From a virus: a stretch of 64,000 nucleotides of DNA. Location of the stretch: positions 62,001-126,000 of the IMG/VR virus record IMGVR_UViG_3300030390_000715, one strand, 5' to 3'. The notes under the pieces were generated by a model, which saw only the letters and a list, made by a program, of their open reading frames with translations, was not told where the DNA came from and ran no database searches. Made by a program: the position numbers and the translations under genes. Of this stretch, positions 8,575 through 17,133 are shown in pieces. Positions within the stretch are counted from its first letter, which is position 1; every line of letters starts with the position of its first letter.

Positions 8575-9041
8575 GCATCATGGTTATAAACATAGATGCT
8601 TTCAAGGCGTACCATTAAGCGTTCTGCTCTAGCACGAACCTGATCTTTCCACCACCAACTATCGCGACCTTCTATTGCCGCTTGTTTCCAATCACCTTCG
8701 CATAAAGCTTTCTTAAAGTTTACGAACTTTGAAAGATTTGGTCGACCCATGTTAAACATCATGTTCACGCAGACTTCTTGAACCTCGTCGGGCCAGAGAT
8801 TAAACTTAGGTCCATACAATCGAACACATTCCATAGATGCTATATGAACATCATTATCAAACGCTTGTCTCACACGATCTTCTGACACCTCAACACCTAC
8901 AGGTAAACCGTACTCTTCGTCATTCTTTGTGATCAAGTGTCCTATACCAAATGTAGGATATCCTAGATGGTCTTTATAGATATTATAAACCACGCCTTCG
9001 TCAATTTCTAGCTGTTCTCTCAATTTTGTATTATCTTTCAT
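8571..9041 (-). CDS. e: T4-type lysozyme (endolysin, glycoside hydrolase family 24)
   Basis: Cleaves the glycan strands of peptidoglycan at lysis. The catalytic triad has the exact T4 spacing Glu-x8-Asp-x5-Thr (EGVVYNIYKD...TFGIGH), with Glu15 in this start model, close to Glu11 of T4. No signal peptide, so a holin elsewhere would be required. The start at 9041 is preferred: it has GGAG upstream and gives 156 aa (T4 has 164). An earlier in-frame ATG at 9098 adds 19 residues, but a late-promoter-like box on this strand (9103-9110) would start transcription at about that ATG. It is alone on the minus strand among early genes. Confidence 0.9.
   Translation of the reverse strand: MKDNTKLREQLEIDEGVVYNIYKDHLGYPTFGIGHLITKNDEEYGLPVGVEVSEDRVRQAFDNDVHIASMECVRLYGPKFNLWPDEVQEVCVNMMFNMGRPNLSKFVNFKKALCEGDWKQAAIEGRDSWWWKDQVRARAERLMVRLESIYVYNHDA
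8573..8601. terminator. possible bidirectional hairpin between convergent genes
   Basis: AAGCATC (8573-8579) pairs with GATGCTT (8595-8601); the loop can extend with ATG/CAT. It lies exactly where the rightward small-gene operon meets the leftward lysozyme gene. There is no long T-run, so termination is uncertain. Confidence 0.35.
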
Positions 9042-9102
9042 TAGTGGCTTCTCTCCGCTTTTCTTGGTGAATAACTTTATTAGACATTTTTTAAACATAC
9101 TT

Positions 9103-9110
9103 TATCTATA
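9103..9110 (-). promoter_or_regulatory. late-promoter-like box for the lysozyme gene
   Basis: On the minus strand this reads TATAGATA, one base different from the T4 late consensus TATAAATA. With the usual late-promoter geometry, transcription would begin near 9097. This fits late expression of lysozyme and the shorter start codon choice. Confidence 0.45.
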
Positions 9111-9124
9111 ATGAAAATAAAAGC

Positions 9125-9152
9125 TTGACAGGCGCATTGAATCGTATATAAT
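9125..9152 (+). promoter_or_regulatory. sigma70-type promoter
   Basis: Perfect TTGACA (9125-9130) and TATAAT (9147-9152), spacer 16. The 15 bases TAAAAGCTTGACAGG at 9118-9132 recur exactly at 25981-25995, where no -10 box follows. Confidence 0.85.
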
Positions 9153-9185
9153 AGCAATTCATTAACGAAACAGAGTGAGGAAATT

Positions 9186-9365
9186 ATGAACAACTCTAAC
9201 CTAATTGAATATCGTCTAGTTGAATACCGTTTATCTAACAGCTTCGAGACTAGAACAGTAACAGGCGAAGACTTTATGCGTCATGTATGCGAGTCGGTGA
9301 CTTGCGAGACTATAACACTCGCTAACGGTTTAGGGTGTTTGGTAATAACTAAACACATAAAATAA
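9186..9365 (+). CDS. small hypothetical protein, 59 aa
   Basis: An open frame just under common length cut-offs with TGAGGAA before the ATG and a strong promoter 34 bases upstream, so it is very likely a real early gene. It begins MNNSNLIEYRLVEYRL (a near repeat of EYRL) and has three Cys residues in the second half. No family recognised. Confidence 0.65.
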   Translation: MNNSNLIEYRLVEYRLSNSFETRTVTGEDFMRHVCESVTCETITLANGLGCLVITKHIK

Positions 9366-9376
9366 GGAGATACGTA

Positions 9377-9550
9377 ATGAACAGCGATATGAACAGCGAT
9401 GAATTTCACGAAGGCTTTTCAATAGACACTTGGGCTAGATTTGCAAATGCGCGATGTATGACCGAGCGAGACGTTTTTAATCTTGATGGTCTAGAGAACG
9501 CTTCAAGGGAATTCATGGATCGACTTTTAGATAGCATTAACCTTTGGTAA
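9377..9550 (+). CDS. small acidic hypothetical protein, 57 aa
   Basis: Starts MNSDMNSDEF, an internal duplication of MNSD, preceded by AAGGAG ten bases upstream. Acidic, helical, ends in INLW. Follows the previous small gene by 11 bases and shares its promoter. The size and neat ribosome-binding site argue for a true gene; no function can be given. Confidence 0.6.
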   Translation: MNSDMNSDEFHEGFSIDTWARFANARCMTERDVFNLDGLENASREFMDRLLDSINLW

Positions 9551-9558
9551 ATTAATGC

Positions 9559-9586
9559 TTGACATCCCTTGTGACCTTGATATAAT
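9559..9586 (+). promoter_or_regulatory. sigma70-type promoter (duplicated copy 1)
   Basis: TTGACA (9559-9564) and TATAAT (9581-9586), spacer 16. A 27-base stretch including the whole spacer (9558-9584) is identical to 29215-29241. The leader after it also resembles the leader at 25658-25695. Confidence 0.88.
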
Positions 9587-9620
9587 AGTACTTCATTAAC
9601 CAATGTAGAGAGATAAGATT

Positions 9621-10151
9621 ATGGCTAAATCACTAATACTCGTTGTTCAGACTCAACTCGCAGAAAACTATGGCGCACATTGTTGGAACGGTGAAGGTAA
9701 CTGTCCTCAGCGTTGGAAGTTTAAGGGTGGTGACACCTATGTTGTATCTGACGCGAAGGATACTGACAAGTTTCGTGACTTGGTTTCTAGTTCGATAGTC
9801 TCGGCAAATGATTACTATTCAGAAAGCATCCTCGACATTAAGGTGATGGCTGTATCAGATTATGTCGAGAGTGAACATGTAGAACACTGGGAAAGCCCAA
9901 TCTTTCTTCGTTACACTGGTAAACACGGCTCTAATGCGTTTTTCGCGAGAACCGAAAAAAGCAACGATTATATGAAGCATTTTACTGCCAGACGTTCGAG
10001 TTGGGTACAATCTGATGGTGAAAGACGAGACATTTCTTTTTCGTTTCTAGGAAGAAATGGCTCTTGGATGACTAACGAAGAACTTTCAGCAATAGGGGTA
10101 GCTATGATAAGTACATTGCCAGAAGTAACAGAGGGAGTAGGAAATGAGTGA
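9621..10151 (+). CDS. conserved hypothetical phage protein, 176 aa
   Basis: The N-terminal half has a striking motif, NYGAHCWNGEGNCPQRWKF (about residues 16-34), with two Cys, His and several Trp, followed by a GGDTYVV strand. I have the impression of similar motifs in other phage proteins without a known role. A metal or nucleic-acid site is possible. It has its own strong promoter and an 8-base overlap with the next gene. Confidence 0.65.
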   Translation: MAKSLILVVQTQLAENYGAHCWNGEGNCPQRWKFKGGDTYVVSDAKDTDKFRDLVSSSIVSANDYYSESILDIKVMAVSDYVESEHVEHWESPIFLRYTGKHGSNAFFARTEKSNDYMKHFTARRSSWVQSDGERRDISFSFLGRNGSWMTNEELSAIGVAMISTLPEVTEGVGNE

Positions 10152-10665
10152 ATATAAAAGTAAAGAAAATAATTATTTTTTTGGTCACAAAACTGGAGAT
10201 GGTGATCGAGTTTATATAACAATGCCCCGATGGGAGTGTGGATGGTACTGGAGTTTTGGTAATCTTGTTAGTAACATAGGTAATTCGCCGCAACCAAATG
10301 AGACTTCTAATCTAGCTAACTACCGAGACGCTAGAAAGCTCTGCATGTATGAGACGTTAAAAGCAGATTATGCTTTATGTGAACCTTTGCGAAATGATGA
10401 TAACTTATGGAAGTTTTGCGAGTTGACTTATTCTTGCATAACTCTAAAGAATGCCGCCGAACTTTATTCGCGAGGTAGTAATCACGCGTATTCCCTTTCT
10501 GGTCGTATAAGGAATGAGGCAGAGTCTGTCAGACTCAATAATGTAGTCTTGCCAGCCCTATTCACTGAGATTGAATCGATCTTTATCAAAAAGGACCAGG
10601 CTTTTCTAGATTACGAAGCTGGCAGTAAACTCCTTTTTAATAATAAGCCCCGCAATTATATTTGA
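10144..10665 (+). CDS. conserved hypothetical phage protein, 173 aa
   Basis: Aromatic-rich N-terminus with PRWECGWYWSFG at about residues 28-39, a motif I associate with uncharacterised phage proteins. The rest is helical, with several scattered Cys. It is translationally coupled to the preceding gene by an 8-base overlap, so the two Trp-rich proteins may work together. No function inferred. Confidence 0.6.
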   Translation: MSEYKSKENNYFFGHKTGDGDRVYITMPRWECGWYWSFGNLVSNIGNSPQPNETSNLANYRDARKLCMYETLKADYALCEPLRNDDNLWKFCELTYSCITLKNAAELYSRGSNHAYSLSGRIRNEAESVRLNNVVLPALFTEIESIFIKKDQAFLDYEAGSKLLFNNKPRNYI

Positions 10666-10690
10666 CAACTACCATTAAACCTGTTACTAT
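10662..10690 (+). promoter_or_regulatory. sigma70-type promoter
   Basis: TTGACA (10662-10667) and TACTAT (10685-10690) with spacer 17, starting within the stop codon region of the previous gene and 33 bases before the next ATG. Confidence 0.7.
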
Positions 10691-10722
10691 TTAAAAATCA
10701 ACTAAAACAAGGATATTATATT

Positions 10723-11226
10723 ATGACAATTAAAAAAGATGCTAAAATTGAAGCGAAGATTCGCGACCGATTTTGTTCGGAAGTCAAAGACGAGTGGTTA
10801 TATAACCGCAATGCAGTAGTCGAAGGTCGTCTATGCAAGGAAGCTTGTGAAGAGATCGAAAGATTGCGCAAAATTGAGAGTAAGTTTAGTGAACTACAAC
10901 ATAGCATCTGGAAGGCAGATAAGGGTATGATAGACTCGGTGATCAGAGATTTAGGTCAAGTCGAAGTTAATTTTCCGAGTGTAGCACTCGATTTTGAATC
11001 GATTATGCCCTCAAAACCAATGAATAGTTTTCCTACTAAGATGGGACCCGAACTAACCGCCTTATCAGAGTTGTATAAAGTTGTTGCTGTAGAGACAGAA
11101 GAAAGAGCCCGGACTGCCGTGACGAACTACGAGGCGAAAACAGAAGAATCGCGTGAAGCTCTAATTAATACACTGAAACGATTCAAAGAGGCTTTAAAAG
11201 AAGCTGGTGTACGGTACCCGTTTTAA
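10723..11226 (+). CDS. hypothetical protein, 167 aa, largely helical
   Basis: Charged helical protein; residues 1-70 and 105-160 look like coiled-coil or helical bundles, and the middle is proline-rich. The ribosome-binding region (AAGGATATTATATT before ATG) is identical to that of the next gene. No family recognised. Confidence 0.6.
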   Translation: MTIKKDAKIEAKIRDRFCSEVKDEWLYNRNAVVEGRLCKEACEEIERLRKIESKFSELQHSIWKADKGMIDSVIRDLGQVEVNFPSVALDFESIMPSKPMNSFPTKMGPELTALSELYKVVAVETEERARTAVTNYEAKTEESREALINTLKRFKEALKEAGVRYPF

Positions 11227-11249
11227 ACTCACAGTAAGGATATTATATT

Positions 11250-11471
11250 ATGAAAGAAACAGGAACGTGGGTTACTCGCTCATATCAAGATGTTAAAATG
11301 CATAAAAGCGAAGATGTGACATACCATTGCAATGAGAAAGAATTCGCCAATTTAGCCGCCGCGCGACTTTATATGAATAAGAAGAACATTATGTATGGTT
11401 ATGTGAAACACACTATCGAAGAACGGACTGTATCACATATAGAAATATGTTCAAGTCGGTACGTGAGTTAG
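11250..11471 (+). CDS. small hypothetical protein, 73 aa
   Basis: Beta-rich small protein starting MKETGTWVTRSYQD. It shares the exact AAGGATATTATATT leader with the previous gene, which suggests duplication of the start region or a selected expression level. No family recognised. Confidence 0.55.
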   Translation: MKETGTWVTRSYQDVKMHKSEDVTYHCNEKEFANLAAARLYMNKKNIMYGYVKHTIEERTVSHIEICSSRYVS

Positions 11472-11485
11472 ATTATATATAGTGT

Positions 11486-12358
11486 ATGCCTTTAAAAGAA
11501 TACATTGAACCATGGAAAAAGTTACCTTTCCTTTTTACTGACACTAATGTCGTAGATTGGAAAGGTACCATTGGCATGGGAGATATTCTTTTCGGGCTAA
11601 ATGCTGTTCATATGCTAACACACTTGGCTAGAAAAGAACGAGATATAGAATTCACTACGATGAATGTCCACTGGGTTCATGGACCAGACCACCTTCACCA
11701 CTTCGAAGACCCCGAAACTATTATAGAGCGAACTGAATACCTTCACTCGTTTTATCATGATCATACCGCAGTGCGTATTAATCACGTATTCGACTCTGAT
11801 GATAAAGAACTTTCAAGACTGAGACATAGAGGATTGCAACGTAAGTCTGGCGCAAGAGATGTGCTTGACGGAGTTCCTTCGTGGATATTTCGTAGAGATT
11901 CCTGGAGAGATTCTAGTGATAGTAACAAGATTACTTTTTGGAGACCCTACGCACTAAATGCTGAGATACCGAAGGGATGGAAAAGGACATTCAGTCCCGC
12001 AGATTGGGAAAGAATGTTGTCTATTCTTAGAGATCAAGGCTATGATCTTGTTGAATTGTCATATAGAACACCTGTACGTGAGGCGATGTATCATATCAAT
12101 ACTTCTAGGTTTTGCATATTCTATGATGGTATGTGGCAGTATATAGCACGAAATTTGTGCAAGCCTGTTATTGCATTAGGTGATAACGGCATTATTAACG
12201 TACATAATCCACAGGGGGTGAACTTTAAGTTTCCCACTACAGATAAACGAGGCGAATCTATATTCACCTATCTAACTGATTTACCGAGAACACAGAAGCA
12301 CATGGATGGTCGAGCAAAGAAGTATCGAGATTTTATCACGAACGAGTTGAATTTGTGA
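11486..12358 (+). CDS. putative GT-B-type glycosyltransferase, 290 aa
   Basis: Residues 29-42 (IGMGDILFGLNAVH) form a glycine-rich N-terminal loop like that of GT-B enzymes such as heptosyltransferases. The second half has a GT-B-like donor part with FYDGMWQYIARNLCKPVIALG (about 211-231, split across strands). It heads the sugar/modification island and has a weak ribosome-binding site. Donor and acceptor are unknown. A nucleotide-sugar epimerase-like role is less likely because no Rossmann GxxGxxG is seen. Confidence 0.55.
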   Translation: MPLKEYIEPWKKLPFLFTDTNVVDWKGTIGMGDILFGLNAVHMLTHLARKERDIEFTTMNVHWVHGPDHLHHFEDPETIIERTEYLHSFYHDHTAVRINHVFDSDDKELSRLRHRGLQRKSGARDVLDGVPSWIFRRDSWRDSSDSNKITFWRPYALNAEIPKGWKRTFSPADWERMLSILRDQGYDLVELSYRTPVREAMYHINTSRFCIFYDGMWQYIARNLCKPVIALGDNGIINVHNPQGVNFKFPTTDKRGESIFTYLTDLPRTQKHMDGRAKKYRDFITNELNL

Positions 12359-12400
12359 TAGGCTTAGCGTATACTACAGAATCCTATATAAGAGAATAAT

Positions 12401-13372
12401 ATGAAAATCGATAGAGCAGTAATAGAGATTGTCGGAGCTTGTAACTTCTCTTGTACGATGTGCCCGCAGGATAAGCGCAACGAACAGGGTGGTCGGCACA
12501 AAAACTTTCTCCGTAAAATGAACTTGCTTGAGTTTGAAAATTACGTTAGTGATTGCGCTAAACATGGTCTACGCGTAGTGAATCTCGACGGTTCGGGAGA
12601 AGCCACTGTTAACAGACAACTTCCTGAATACATTAAGATCGTCAAGAGATATGGCGCTGAGTGCGTGATCTTCTCAAACGGCTTTAAGATGCACGGCAAG
12701 TTTATGCAGGACTGCGTGGACGCTGGATTAGACTTCTTTAGATTTTCGTTTATAGGCTCTGATTCAGCCGAGTATGATAAGTGGATGTATAATACTAGAG
12801 GATCTAACTTCGATTTCATTAAAAAGAACATACGCGAGATGCGAGAATATGTTAAAACGTCTGGATCAAGCTGTACAGTCGCGACCTATCATCTAATCAC
12901 TGATAACGATAACATCGAAGTTCAGCTTGACAAATATAAGAAAATTGTTGAGGAACTAGATGTCAGGACTGAAATCTGGAAGATGCACAACTGGTCAGGC
13001 GTTTATGACATAGAGGATAATGCTAGAGAAGGTAAAACGAAAACCTGTGGTCGACCATTCTCACCTGATGTTGTGATAAGATCGGGTGGCTTAGACGGTA
13101 AAGTGGGAGCGGTAGCTCCTTGCTGTCAAGTATTAGGTCGTGACGAAGAGGCTGTTCTGGGTCATTGTTCAGAGAATACGATTGAAGAGATATGGGATGG
13201 ACCTGCATACACTGAGTTACGCGAACAACACACTTCAGGTAATTATCCAGACTATTGTAAATCGTGCGATTTCTTACTTGATGATCCAGAAGTTCTAGTG
13301 TACAGTAATCACGAAAGAGACTTACATAAAATGTATGGTACTGAATTCAACTTGGATGATTTTAGAGTATGA
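12401..13372 (+). CDS. radical SAM enzyme with C-terminal SPASM-like Cys cluster
   Basis: The 4Fe-4S radical SAM motif CxxxCxxC is at Cys14-Cys18-Cys21 (CNFSCTMC). The following GSGEAT (about residues 65-70) is the GGE-like SAM-binding strand. The C-terminal part has a set of cysteines (TCGRPF, PCCQVLG, GHC and CKSCD) typical of SPASM/twitch domains that bind extra Fe-S clusters. Such enzymes modify peptides, proteins or sugars. The four-base overlap with the next GT25-like gene puts it in the glycan operon, so sugar or protein modification is likely. Confidence 0.88.
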   Translation: MKIDRAVIEIVGACNFSCTMCPQDKRNEQGGRHKNFLRKMNLLEFENYVSDCAKHGLRVVNLDGSGEATVNRQLPEYIKIVKRYGAECVIFSNGFKMHGKFMQDCVDAGLDFFRFSFIGSDSAEYDKWMYNTRGSNFDFIKKNIREMREYVKTSGSSCTVATYHLITDNDNIEVQLDKYKKIVEELDVRTEIWKMHNWSGVYDIEDNAREGKTKTCGRPFSPDVVIRSGGLDGKVGAVAPCCQVLGRDEEAVLGHCSENTIEEIWDGPAYTELREQHTSGNYPDYCKSCDFLLDDPEVLVYSNHERDLHKMYGTEFNLDDFRV

Positions 13373-13956
13373 GCAAACCCGATGTACACATGATTGCCAT
13401 GTCAGAAAATGCAATTTCTATGCACTATCGCGACTACGTGCTTCCTTCATGGAAAGACGCGGGATATAACGTAGTGGAATTTGAAGCTATTGTTCCTGAT
13501 GATCTGAGTAGTCTCGGGCGTATAATTCCTTTGGGTGATAAGACGCGAAGAAATAAAGTCGTGGGATTTACTGATACCGAAAAAGCAGTTTGGTACAGTC
13601 ACTATAGCACATGGATGCTATGTCGAAAACTCAATAAACCTATCATAGTTATTGAACATGATATATTGTTAGAACATAACGAAATAGACTCTGAGGTATT
13701 TAACTATGACATTGCATGTCTATCTCATGTCACGCGCAAGAATGGTGATCACGCAAAGTTAGCCGGTGGTGCGTACTACATTACTCCGAAAGGCGCAAAG
13801 AGGCTTTGCGCAATTAAAGATCATAGGGATTTGATCACTTATAACTCGGACGCTTGGATTCATAGTCAATGCGACAAATACGGTAAATGGTTTATGATGA
13901 CAACGATACAATATCAAGACCCTAAAATAGGTGTTACAGTGGAGCATTTAAAATGA
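13369..13956 (+). CDS. GT25-like glycosyltransferase, 195 aa
   Basis: Glycosyltransferase family 25 (LPS glycosyltransferase/LgtB-type) layout: a conserved EKAVWYSHYSTW region (about 71-82) then IIVIEHDI, where family members have the E-D-D metal site, and a late GGAYYITPKGAKRL (about 129-142). This is one of four paralogues in the island (also at 17.66, 18.36 and 19.07 kb). Acts on an unknown acceptor in the host cytoplasm. Overlaps the genes on both sides by four bases. Confidence 0.75.
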   Translation: MSKPDVHMIAMSENAISMHYRDYVLPSWKDAGYNVVEFEAIVPDDLSSLGRIIPLGDKTRRNKVVGFTDTEKAVWYSHYSTWMLCRKLNKPIIVIEHDILLEHNEIDSEVFNYDIACLSHVTRKNGDHAKLAGGAYYITPKGAKRLCAIKDHRDLITYNSDAWIHSQCDKYGKWFMMTTIQYQDPKIGVTVEHLK

Positions 13957-14777
13957 AGAAAATGATATACCAAGTATCTGTTGGTCCAAGATCGACACTC
14001 TATGATGCGTGTATTAAAAGCGTAGCCGCATATTGTGATCGCCATGGATTCGAACATGTTGTACAAACATCGCCTAAGCTAAGAATCGCACCTGACATAT
14101 TTGATACAATGAGAAGCCCTGAGTCATATGGCAAATACGGTGGATATTTACCCATCTATGAAAAGGAGAATGCATTTAACTATATCAATGACTTTGATCA
14201 GATAGCAATTATCGATGCGGACATATTCATTCGCGAAGATGCTCCGAGTGTGTTCGACGATTTGACACCAGGGTGTGCTTTTGGTGCAGTGATCGAGCGC
14301 GAGATGCCTCTGGTGCCCGCTTATCAAAATAAGATTATCAGTTATAGTCAGATGCAATATGCCACATTACATAACGAAACAGATTTTAAGCCTAATAAAT
14401 TGGGATATGAATTTGCAAACATGGGTATGATTGTGTTAGACTGTAAGCTGTTCAATGGCAATTATCTGAAGAATCGAAGTGCAAGAGAGTTCCTAGAAGC
14501 ACCTGAGTTCAAGCGATTCATCGATGGCATAGGTTGTTGGAAGTGGTCTACGGATCAAACATTACTAAATTTTTATATCAAGAAGAATAAAGTACCGTTC
14601 GCTAACATGTCTCATGTATGGAACGGGCTTTACACTGCTAACGCTAAGATCAGTGAATGTAATTTCATACACTTTTTCTTAAAAGATAAACTGCCTGATA
14701 GAGGTGAATCGCTATTTAATTCAGACTCTTCTCTTTCAGAAAACTATGTTGTTGTTGAGAGACTAATTAATGTCTAA
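13953..14777 (+). CDS. GT-A-fold glycosyltransferase (GT8-like), 274 aa
   Basis: The DxD metal/nucleotide-sugar motif is visible as IIDADIFI (about residues 87-94). A later NMGMIVLD and a WSTDQTLLNFY element (about 196-206) match the acceptor/aspartate region of GT8-type enzymes. Substrates unknown. It is in the glycan operon, with an ATGA overlap upstream and an 8-base overlap with the following radical SAM gene. Confidence 0.75.
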   Translation: MKKMIYQVSVGPRSTLYDACIKSVAAYCDRHGFEHVVQTSPKLRIAPDIFDTMRSPESYGKYGGYLPIYEKENAFNYINDFDQIAIIDADIFIREDAPSVFDDLTPGCAFGAVIEREMPLVPAYQNKIISYSQMQYATLHNETDFKPNKLGYEFANMGMIVLDCKLFNGNYLKNRSAREFLEAPEFKRFIDGIGCWKWSTDQTLLNFYIKKNKVPFANMSHVWNGLYTANAKISECNFIHFFLKDKLPDRGESLFNSDSSLSENYVVVERLINV

Positions 14778-15891
14778 GTCGCAGGCTAAGTCATACGAAG
14801 AAAAGACGCAGAAGTATAGCACCTGGGGAGATAAACTCCTCCAGCATGCCGATCTCTTAGCTTCTATACAAGTCGAAGATAAGTTTAAGCCTGTCACGAT
14901 TCAGCTATCGTTGTGTGAAATGTGTGACAGTGATTGCCCATTCTGTTCGGTCGCGGCTAGACCTCTGAAGAGTTTCATACCTTGGGAGAAAGTTAAGAAG
15001 CTTCTACTTGATTTTAAATCATTAGGTGCTAAGAGTGTAGAGATAACAGGCGGTGGTAATCCATTACTGTATCGAGATAAAGCTGAGAAAAAGAATATCA
15101 ACGATGTGATCAGATTTGCTAGTGAAGAGTGTGGATTCGATATTGGTATTATTACGAACACTGCGAAGTTAGAACGACATTTATCTCCTGAAGTATATCC
15201 GTTTATCAATTGGCTTCGCATTAGCTTGATCAAGATAGACGAGGGTAAGAGTTGGGAACAATATGATTTCGGATCATTCCCTAGACATAAATTAGGATTC
15301 AGTTACATTATCTACGATAGCACAAACGGTATACCCGATGAATTGTCAAGAACTAATAAGGCTTATCTAGGAACTACAGTAGAAAGTATCGAAAGAATAG
15401 CCAGTTTGATAGAAGCTAATCCTGAAGTTAAGTTCTGTCGTATCGCAGGAAATTGCTTAATATCTTCGCACAACACTGAGATACGAGGTAAGTTCGGTAG
15501 TGTTATTGAAGCACTAGATAAACATAACAAGTTTTTTATCAAAGAGATATGGGACCAAGACAAAGCTTTCGGTGACGGTTGTTATGTCGGTCTTGTTCGC
15601 CCGTACGTAGCACCTCATCCACAAGGAGGTGAGTATCAAATTTATATTTGTACTAGTCACGTATTAGAGAATCGCATATATGATATGGATTATTCTCTTG
15701 GATCTATTGACAACGTGGTTGATATATGGTATAATGCTAATCAGCGATATGCAAAGACAGGAAATCCTTATGAGATACGCGGTAACTGTGGTGATGATTG
15801 GGATAAGTCTTGCGTTAAATGTTTTTATTACAACAACAACAAGCTACTGCACACCGTAGCACAACCTATGGAAGACCCGAACTTTCCTTAA
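14770..15891 (+). CDS. radical SAM enzyme, second copy in island
   Basis: CxxxCxxC at Cys52-Cys56-Cys59 (CDSDCPFC), with an additional Cys49 just before. ITGGGNP (about 93-99) is the SAM-binding GGE-like strand. Further cysteines near the C-terminus (ICTS, RGNCG, CVKC) suggest an auxiliary Fe-S cluster. It is only distantly similar to the radical SAM protein at 12.4 kb. Its place between two transferases fits a tailored sugar or peptide modification. Confidence 0.85.
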   Translation: MSKSQAKSYEEKTQKYSTWGDKLLQHADLLASIQVEDKFKPVTIQLSLCEMCDSDCPFCSVAARPLKSFIPWEKVKKLLLDFKSLGAKSVEITGGGNPLLYRDKAEKKNINDVIRFASEECGFDIGIITNTAKLERHLSPEVYPFINWLRISLIKIDEGKSWEQYDFGSFPRHKLGFSYIIYDSTNGIPDELSRTNKAYLGTTVESIERIASLIEANPEVKFCRIAGNCLISSHNTEIRGKFGSVIEALDKHNKFFIKEIWDQDKAFGDGCYVGLVRPYVAPHPQGGEYQIYICTSHVLENRIYDMDYSLGSIDNVVDIWYNANQRYAKTGNPYEIRGNCGDDWDKSCVKCFYYNNNKLLHTVAQPMEDPNFP

Positions 15892-15893
15892 AT

Positions 15894-16022
15894 ATGAACA
15901 ATATAGTACACGTAGTTTTTATGTTATGGCTGTCGTTATCGATAGAAGCAGATGACGATTTATATGGAGCATTGCGATCACTGAAATTAGTGGAGCAATC
16001 AAAAAAGGTGATATTATTATGA
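15894..16022 (+). CDS. very small hypothetical protein, 42 aa
   Basis: ATG three bases after the previous stop, ending with an ATGA overlap onto the methyltransferase start, so it fits the coupled operon. The N-terminal half (IVHVVFMLWLSLSI) is hydrophobic enough to cross or touch the membrane. The second half is an amphipathic helix. It could also be a remnant of a larger gene. Low certainty. Confidence 0.4.
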   Translation: MNNIVHVVFMLWLSLSIEADDDLYGALRSLKLVEQSKKVILL

Positions 16023-16600
16023 GTGAATTTAGTGAAGATTATTACGCGTCAAATAACTATAGCGATTATATGCAACGAGGTGATCGCTATCTAAGAACAG
16101 CGGATGAAATTGTCCAACAACTAGAAACTCTTGGTCTTAATAAAGAAGGTCTGATCTGCGATTTCGGTTGTGCCGTAGGATTTCTTTCTGCTGGATTAAA
16201 ATCTGTTCAGAAAAACCCTGTTTACGGTGTTGATGTTTCAGAGTATGCGAGAGGAGTGTGCGAGAGAAAGGGCATTACCGCACTCAAAGAGATAACTGAC
16301 AGCCAACACTCGGTAGTATTTTCTCTTGATGTGTTCGAGCATCTATCTAGTTCCGAGCTTCATGATATGTTTTCTAAACTAAAAACAGAGTGTATTGTAT
16401 TTCGTATGCCTGTCGTGGTCAATTCAGGCGAAGATTATCCTCTCGCCGTCTCTCGCGCTGATCCTACCCACAAGATTAGATGGACAAAAGATGAATGGCG
16501 TAGTTTCTTTAAAGAATATGGCTTCATGTCTCTCGACTTAAACCTTCACACAATATATAACTCCGATGGAGTCTTCACAGGAATAGCGATTAAATTATGA
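16019..16600 (+). CDS. class I SAM-dependent methyltransferase, 193 aa
   Basis: Motif I is at residues 46-55 (ICDFGCAVGF), followed by motif II VYGVDVS and the post-motif strand SLDVFEHL, as in Methyltransf_11/23 enzymes that methylate small molecules or sugars. There is no DNA-recognition domain and no DPPY or PCQ motif, so it is not a DNA methylase. Probably methylates a sugar or an intermediate made by its neighbours. ATGA overlaps on both sides. Confidence 0.8.
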   Translation: MSEFSEDYYASNNYSDYMQRGDRYLRTADEIVQQLETLGLNKEGLICDFGCAVGFLSAGLKSVQKNPVYGVDVSEYARGVCERKGITALKEITDSQHSVVFSLDVFEHLSSSELHDMFSKLKTECIVFRMPVVVNSGEDYPLAVSRADPTHKIRWTKDEWRSFFKEYGFMSLDLNLHTIYNSDGVFTGIAIKL

Positions 16601-17133
16601 AAAAAATAAAGGATGTAATGGACGATATGTTTTATGACAATAGAATTATTAGAACATTTATGAATAAGTTGCCTGTACCACCAAGATATGAGCATAAACA
16701 TAGACAACTCCAGATTCAGTTGGCTAGATTGGCACAAGATGAAGTTGACTCGTCAAAGGTACATAAAGCACTATTCGCTGAACATCGCCAGTTGACGTTT
16801 AAGTATGAAGCTGTTAAGAATTCTTATGAACAGAACGAATTCGATCTTATTAGTTTATATAAGATGATGTGGAAAAATCGAACCGGGGAGACTCCCAAAA
16901 CTATATCGTATGATCTATACAATAGACTAAAAGAACTTTATGTTATGAGCCCTAGATTGATTAAATACGAAATGCCAGTAATTGGAGTCGACCGTACAAC
17001 GATTCTAATTTCTTCTAAATTGACCCCTATTAAGTGGGATGAAATGCGAATGTTAATTTTTGGTGTGTCTCATGGTAAACTAGTTCTTCCGGACTTTAGT
17101 ATGGAATTGGTTGATGCGTATGACAACTCATAA
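16597..17133 (+). CDS. hypothetical protein, 178 aa, helical
   Basis: Basic, helical first half with a His/Arg-rich segment (YEHKHRQLQIQLARL, about 31-45), and a beta-containing second half. No family recognised. Coupled to the methyltransferase by an ATGA overlap and overlapping the next gene's start by about 20 bases, so it belongs to the same operon. Confidence 0.55.
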   Translation: MKKIKDVMDDMFYDNRIIRTFMNKLPVPPRYEHKHRQLQIQLARLAQDEVDSSKVHKALFAEHRQLTFKYEAVKNSYEQNEFDLISLYKMMWKNRTGETPKTISYDLYNRLKELYVMSPRLIKYEMPVIGVDRTTILISSKLTPIKWDEMRMLIFGVSHGKLVLPDFSMELVDAYDNS

